8,242 nucleotides of DNA from Lysobacterales bacterium CG02_land_8_20_14_3_00_62_12 (GTDB lineage: Bacteria > Pseudomonadota > Gammaproteobacteria > Xanthomonadales > Ahniellaceae): the NCBI GenBank assembly GCA_002785585.1, contig PEUI01000298.1:17653-25894 (forward strand). The letters run 5' to 3'. The first letter of the stretch is position 1. Each line of letters begins with the position of its first letter. Positions 4,706-8,242 of the stretch are shown in pieces. A model generated the notes under the pieces. That model worked only from the letters and a program-made list of their open reading frames with translations, searched no databases and was not told where the DNA came from. The translations under genes were made by a program, and so were the position numbers.

Positions 4706-4769
4706 CTTTTCAGATTGGAAGCCAGCCGTCGAATGCATTAGAGTGCGCGGCTGATTGATCGTTTTACGC

Positions 4770-4854
4770 GCGAAAGTGGCGGAATTGGTAGACGCACTGG
4801 ATTTAGGTTCCAGCGGGGCAACCCGTGAGAGTTCGAGTCTCTTCTTTCGCACCA
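4770..4854 (+). tRNA. tRNA-Leu(TAG)
   Basis: An 85-base class II tRNA: acceptor GCGAAAG pairs with CTTTCGC, anticodon stem CTGGA/TCCAG with loop TTTAGGT (anticodon TAG, reads CUA and other CUN leucine codons by wobble), long variable arm, discriminator A and encoded CCA. It is the last tRNA of the array; tig starts 39 bases after the CCA with no terminator between. Confidence 0.97.
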
Positions 4855-4893
4855 CTAATGTCCCAGGCTTGAGCAAGATTTTCAGGAGTTTCC

Positions 4894-6192
4894 ATGCAGG
4901 TTTCGGTTGAAAAAATGGCGGGCCTGGAGCGCCGCATCGTAATTCACGTTCCGACTTCCCGGATCGAAGACAAAGTGCGTGATCGACTTCGCGAGCTCGC
5001 CCATACGGTGCGCATCAAGGGCTTTCGTCCCGGCAAAGTGCCGGGCAAGGTGGTCGAACAACGCTTCGGCCAGCAAGTGCGTTCCGAAGCGATGAACGAT
5101 GTGGTGACGCAATCGTTCGAGCAGGCGGTGGGCGAGAACAACCTGCGTCCGGCGACCGCACCGTCGATTCGCCATGATGGCCAGTCGGCCGATCAGGAGC
5201 TGGTTTTCTCGGCGACGTTTGAGGTCACTCCGGAGATCGGGACCATCGATGTCAGCCAGATGGAATTGACCCGCAAGGTATCGGCGGTGACGGCGTCGGA
5301 TGTGGATCGGATGATCGAAACGCTGCGCCAGCAGCGCAAGCGTTGGGTTGGTGTTGAGCGCAATGCGGTGATCGGCGACATGCTGGTGTTTGAGTTCAGC
5401 GCAGACGCCGATGGGCTTCGGTTTCCGGCCGAAGGCATGGAACGCGCTGGCACCATCGCCGGTAGTGGTGCGCTGCCAGCGGCGTTTGAAGCCGCGCTGG
5501 TGGATGTGGGTACTGGCACTGAAAAAACTTTCCGCGCCGAATTTCCGGCCGATTTTCGCGAGCCCACTTTGGCGGGAAAATCCGCCGACGTAACCCTGCG
5601 GGTGATTCGCGTGCAGGCCGGTGAACTGCCTGCGATCGATGACGACTTTGCCGCCAGTTTCGGAGTCACCAGCGGTGGCGTGGAGCGTTTTCGTGAAGAC
5701 GTTCGGGCCAACCTGGAACGTGAAATGCGTTCGGCGCTGTCGTCGCGCAACAAGCTGCATGTGGTCGATCAACTGGTCAAGGCGTACAGCGACTTTGAGC
5801 TACCCAAAGGACTGATTGAGGCGGAGGCCGCAGCGCTGTTGCGCCAGGCCGAAGAGCAGGCGCAACAGTCGGGTCGCACTGGCCAGACCAGCCACCTGAC
5901 CGATCAGTTTCGAGAGATCGCAGCCAGTCGCGTTCGGGCCAGTTTGCTGCTGGTGGAATTGGCACGGCAAACCAGCTTGCGGGTCGACTCGAAGCGGGTC
6001 AGCGAAATGCTGGCGACGATTGCATCGACCTATGAGGAGCCGGCCAAGGTCATCGAGCTCTACACCCACGATGCCAAGTTGATGGGTGGATTGCGCAATC
6101 GGGTAATCGAAGACCAAGTCATCGATTGGGTGTTTGCAGCGGCCAAGGTCACCGACCAACCTCTGGATTTTCAGCAATTGATGCAGGCTTGA
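4894..6192 (+). CDS. tig: Trigger factor (ribosome-associated chaperone and peptidyl-prolyl isomerase)
   Basis: Binds ribosomal protein uL23 at the exit tunnel and shelters nascent chains. At 432 residues it equals the E. coli length. The N-terminal ribosome-binding domain (about 1-115) carries the signature GFRPGKVP at 43-50; the FKBP-type isomerase domain spans about 150-243; the substrate-binding C domain runs from about 250 to the end. In the isomerase domain the usual PGFE element reads AAFE, with F198 kept, so isomerase activity may be reduced. ATG 4894 has AGGAG seven bases upstream and gives the standard N terminus. It is preceded by the tRNA array without a terminator and followed 58 bases later by clpP. 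Its stop codon overlaps CTTGAG, a sequence like the -35 of heat-shock promoters. Confidence 0.98.
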   Translation: MQVSVEKMAGLERRIVIHVPTSRIEDKVRDRLRELAHTVRIKGFRPGKVPGKVVEQRFGQQVRSEAMNDVVTQSFEQAVGENNLRPATAPSIRHDGQSADQELVFSATFEVTPEIGTIDVSQMELTRKVSAVTASDVDRMIETLRQQRKRWVGVERNAVIGDMLVFEFSADADGLRFPAEGMERAGTIAGSGALPAAFEAALVDVGTGTEKTFRAEFPADFREPTLAGKSADVTLRVIRVQAGELPAIDDDFAASFGVTSGGVERFREDVRANLEREMRSALSSRNKLHVVDQLVKAYSDFELPKGLIEAEAAALLRQAEEQAQQSGRTGQTSHLTDQFREIAASRVRASLLLVELARQTSLRVDSKRVSEMLATIASTYEEPAKVIELYTHDAKLMGGLRNRVIEDQVIDWVFAAAKVTDQPLDFQQLMQA

Positions 6193-6212
6193 GGTTTGAG
6201 TCTTGCCAGGTG

Positions 6213-6230
6213 ACCGCCATGATTGGCGGT
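6213..6230 (+). promoter_or_regulatory. Hairpin in the tig-clpP gap
   Basis: ACCGCC (6213-6218) and GGCGGT (6225-6230) form a perfect 6-bp stem with loop ATGATT, ending 6 bases before the clpP ribosome site GAGGAG (6237-6242). No T tract follows, so it more likely tunes readthrough, processing or translation than terminates tig. Confidence 0.5.
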
Positions 6231-6250
6231 GTCTTCGAGGAGTTGCGGCA

Positions 6251-6868
6251 ATGGAAAGGGCACTGAATCTGGTACCGATGGTGGTCGAACAGACCCCACG
6301 AGGCGAGCGCGCTTACGACATCTACTCGCGCTTGTTGAAAGAGCGGGTCATTTTTCTGGTTGGCCCGGTCGATGACTTCGTCGCCAACGTTATCGTGGCG
6401 CAGATGCTGTTTCTTGAATCAGAAAACCCTGACAAGGACATCAGCCTGTACATCAACAGCCCCGGTGGTGCGGTGACCGCCGGTTTGGCCATTTACGACA
6501 CCATGCAGTTTATTCGTCCGGATGTCAGCACCATCTGCGTCGGACAGGCGGCGAGCATGGGCGCTTTGCTGCTGACCGCGGGCGCCAAGGGCAAGCGCTA
6601 CTCGCTGCCACATTCGCGGGTGATGATTCATCAGCCACTGGGTGGGTTCTCTGGACAAGCCAGCGATATTGACATCCATGCCCGTGAAATTCTCCGGATT
6701 CGGGAATATCTGAACGGCATTCTCGCCAAGCACACCGGGCAGCCGATCGAGCAAATCGCCAAAGATTGTGATCGGGACAATTTCATGGGGCCGAACGAAT
6801 CGGTCGACTATGGGTTGATCGACGCCGTGTTGCTGCAGCGCCCCGACGAATCGGTCAAGTTATCCTGA
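6251..6868 (+). CDS. clpP: ATP-dependent Clp protease proteolytic subunit
   Basis: Serine protease subunit that forms a double heptameric chamber and degrades proteins threaded in by ClpX or ClpA. The catalytic triad is visible: S102 in GQAASMG, H127 in MIHQPLGG and D176 in DRDNFMG. Each is exactly nine residues earlier than E. coli S111, H136 and D185, so the two align without gaps across the core and this N terminus is shorter. The 205-residue reading from ATG 6251 is chosen because GAGGAG lies eight bases upstream and because upstream in-frame codons do not resemble ClpP. The start TPRGERAYDIYSRLLKERVI matches the mature ClpP N-terminal region. It lies 58 bases after tig and 127 before clpX, the usual order. 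It is certainly co-oriented and probably partly co-transcribed with both. Confidence 0.98.
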   Translation: MERALNLVPMVVEQTPRGERAYDIYSRLLKERVIFLVGPVDDFVANVIVAQMLFLESENPDKDISLYINSPGGAVTAGLAIYDTMQFIRPDVSTICVGQAASMGALLLTAGAKGKRYSLPHSRVMIHQPLGGFSGQASDIDIHAREILRIREYLNGILAKHTGQPIEQIAKDCDRDNFMGPNESVDYGLIDAVLLQRPDESVKLS

Positions 6869-6905
6869 TCCGGATCCGGTAGCACAAACCCGCGCCCGGC
6901 CGCCT

Positions 6906-6938
6906 GCACAGGGCTTCGGCTGGGTGCTGTGCTATGCT
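6906..6938 (+). promoter_or_regulatory. Possible clpX promoter with extended -10 and an abutting dyad
   Basis: TGCTATGCT (6930-6938) is an extended -10 (TG, one base, TATGCT); no good -35 is present, as is common for this class. The dyad GCACAG (6906-6911) and CTGTGC (6927-6932) covers the -35 and spacer. The start near 6945 would give clpX a leader of about 50 bases. Confidence 0.4.
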
Positions 6939-6995
6939 CCCGACCAAACAATCCAGCACCGTTCGGGCCGTGCGTCCCGGCAGGAAACAGCAGCA

Positions 6996-8242
6996 ATGAG
7001 CGATGATCGCGGTAACAAAGTGGACTCCGGAAAGGTGCTCTACTGCTCCTTTTGCGGCAAGAGTCAACACGAGGTTCGCAAACTGATCGCCGGCCCTTCG
7101 GTGTTTATTTGCGACGAATGTGTTGAGCTCTGCAATGACATCATTCGCGAAGAGCTTGAAGAAAAATCCGCGGTGGCCCGCAGCCATCTGCCGAAGCCGC
7201 GCGAGATACTGGAGACGCTGGACCAATACGTGATCGGCCAGAAGCGGGCCAAGCGCGTGTTGGCGGTGGCCGTGTACAACCACTACAAACGGCTGGAGAC
7301 GCGGCAGAAAGACGCCGAAGTGGAATTGGCCAAGAGCAATATTCTGATGATTGGGCCAACCGGCTCGGGCAAGACGCTGCTCGCCGAAACGCTGGCGCGG
7401 ATGCTCAATGTGCCGTTCACCATCGCCGATGCCACCACCCTCACCGAAGCCGGGTACGTCGGCGAGGATGTCGAGAACATCATCCAGAAGCTGCTGCAAA
7501 AATGCGAATACGATGTCGAGAAGGCGCAAAACGGCATCGTTTATATCGATGAAATCGACAAGATTTCGCGCAAGTCCGAGAACCCGTCGATCACCCGGGA
7601 TGTTTCCGGCGAAGGCGTGCAACAGGCGCTGCTGAAGCTGATCGAAGGGACCATGGCATCGGTGCCGCCGCAGGGCGGACGCAAGCACCCGCAGCAGGAG
7701 TTTCTGCAAGTCGATACGCGCAACATTCTGTTCATCTGCGGTGGCGCTTTCTCCGGGTTGGAAAAAGTGATCCAGGCGCGGTCCGAGTCCACCGGCATCG
7801 GCTTTTCCGCCGAAGTGCGCAGCAAGGAGCGCAAGAGCAGCGTCGGCGATGTGCTCAAGGGCGTAGAACCCGAAGACTTGATCAAATTCGGTTTGATTCC
7901 GGAGTTTGTCGGCCGACTGCCAGTAGTGGCGACGCTCGAAGAACTCGATGAAGACGCCCTGGTGAAAATTCTGCACGAACCGAAGAACGCGATCACCAAA
8001 CAATTCCGCAAGCTGTTCGAAATGGAAGGCGTTGACCTGGAGTTTCGTGATGACGCGCTGCGTGCGGTCGCTCGCAAAGCGTTGAAGCGCCGCACCGGCG
8101 CCCGCGGCTTGCGTACCATCATCGAATCGGTTTTGCTCGACACCATGTACGAGCTGCCGTCGCTCGAACTGGTCAGCAAGGTCGTCGTCGATGAGGCGGT
8201 GATCAATGGTGCCGCCGAGCCTTACCTGATCTACAGCAACGA
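6996..8242 (+). CDS. clpX: ClpX, ATPase subunit of Clp protease (3' end outside window)
   Basis: AAA+ unfoldase that recognises tagged substrates such as SsrA-labelled chains and feeds them to ClpP. 415 residues are present; E. coli ClpX has 424, so about ten are missing. Visible in order: zinc-binding cysteines C17, C20, C39 and C42; Walker A GPTGSGKT (120-127); pore loop GYVG (153-156); Walker B with D185-E186 in IVYIDEID; RKH loop (229-231); the IGF tripeptide (268-270) that docks on ClpP; arginine finger R307 in FVGR; sensor-2 R370 in GARGLR. Positions agree with E. coli numbering. ATG 6996 has AGGA about ten bases upstream and yields the standard N terminus. It follows clpP by 127 bases, which include a possible promoter of its own. 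lon often comes next in this order, but that cannot be seen here. Confidence 0.98.
   Translation, partial: MSDDRGNKVDSGKVLYCSFCGKSQHEVRKLIAGPSVFICDECVELCNDIIREELEEKSAVARSHLPKPREILETLDQYVIGQKRAKRVLAVAVYNHYKRLETRQKDAEVELAKSNILMIGPTGSGKTLLAETLARMLNVPFTIADATTLTEAGYVGEDVENIIQKLLQKCEYDVEKAQNGIVYIDEIDKISRKSENPSITRDVSGEGVQQALLKLIEGTMASVPPQGGRKHPQQEFLQVDTRNILFICGGAFSGLEKVIQARSESTGIGFSAEVRSKERKSSVGDVLKGVEPEDLIKFGLIPEFVGRLPVVATLEELDEDALVKILHEPKNAITKQFRKLFEMEGVDLEFRDDALRAVARKALKRRTGARGLRTIIESVLLDTMYELPSLELVSKVVVDEAVINGAAEPYLIYSN

Noticed and set aside
3666..4706. Plus- and minus-strand frames running through the tRNA genes, giving peptides such as GERGIRTLDTV and PVAQLDRAPGYELGG
   Set aside because: These are well-known false proteins made by translating tRNA genes; the tRNAs explain the sequence.
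4706..4769. A separate promoter for tRNA-Leu (TTGGAA, 17 bases, TTAGAG)
   Set aside because: The -10 matches only two of six consensus bases; co-transcription with the array is simpler.
4867..4893. A heat-shock promoter for tig (CTTGAG)
   Set aside because: The matching -10 would fall on the start codon of tig, leaving no leader.
4882..5772. Open frame of 296 codons on the minus strand opposite tig
   Set aside because: Antisense shadow of a complete trigger factor gene; no start signal or recognisable domain.
6203..6250. A 16-residue longer ClpP start at TTG 6203
   Set aside because: TTG with no ribosome site, reading through the intergenic hairpin; ATG 6251 has GAGGAG at the right distance.
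6855..8003. A long open frame on the minus strand (382 codons) opposite clpX
   Set aside because: It lies antisense to ClpX, whose motifs are complete; such frames arise from codon bias in GC-rich genes. Its translation looks like no protein family.

Overview
The window is a conserved housekeeping stretch of a GC-rich gammaproteobacterium. Three things support this: a tig-clpP-clpX order typical of the class, a CsrA whose first ~50 residues closely match gammaproteobacterial CsrA/RsmA, and nine tRNA genes that all encode their own CCA. The CsrA sequence and the single-domain AlkA-type glycosylase remind me most of the Xanthomonadales/Lysobacterales; that placement is inference, not proof.

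Left part (1-2705): the C-terminal end of a penicillin-acylase-family hydrolase, followed with no gap by an AlkA-type DNA glycosylase. Convergent to these, on the minus strand, is a complete FadD-type long-chain acyl-CoA synthetase. A strong terminator-like hairpin lies at the junction of the first two genes, inside the first 20 codons of the glycosylase frame as drawn, so the glycosylase start is uncertain.

Middle part (2706-4208): a fadD upstream region of about 340 bp without a gene, then a tRNA-Ala(GGC)-tRNA-Glu(TTC) unit with a good sigma70 promoter and an intrinsic terminator, csrA with its own probable promoter, tRNA-Ser(GCT) with a terminator, and tRNA-Arg(ACG) with a promoter and terminator. 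The gaps between these units are rich in inverted repeats, the largest a nested 94-nt palindrome at 3935-4028.

Right part (4261-8242): a tRNA array Pro(TGG)-Arg(TCT)-His(GTG)-Lys(CTT)-Leu(TAG) runs without a visible terminator into tig (trigger factor), then clpP and clpX (the last ~10 residues of ClpX lie outside the window). Trigger factor folds nascent chains at the ribosome and ClpXP degrades tagged or damaged proteins, so tRNA supply, folding and proteolysis genes sit in one co-oriented block.

I see no mobile element, CRISPR array, phage gene or toxin-antitoxin pair, and no new multi-gene system. The leads worth checking are structural: the nested palindrome at 3935-4028, a bulged hairpin at 2923-2969, the hairpin inside the glycosylase start, dyads placed on the -10 regions of two tRNA promoters, and hairpins in the csrA and clpP leaders.
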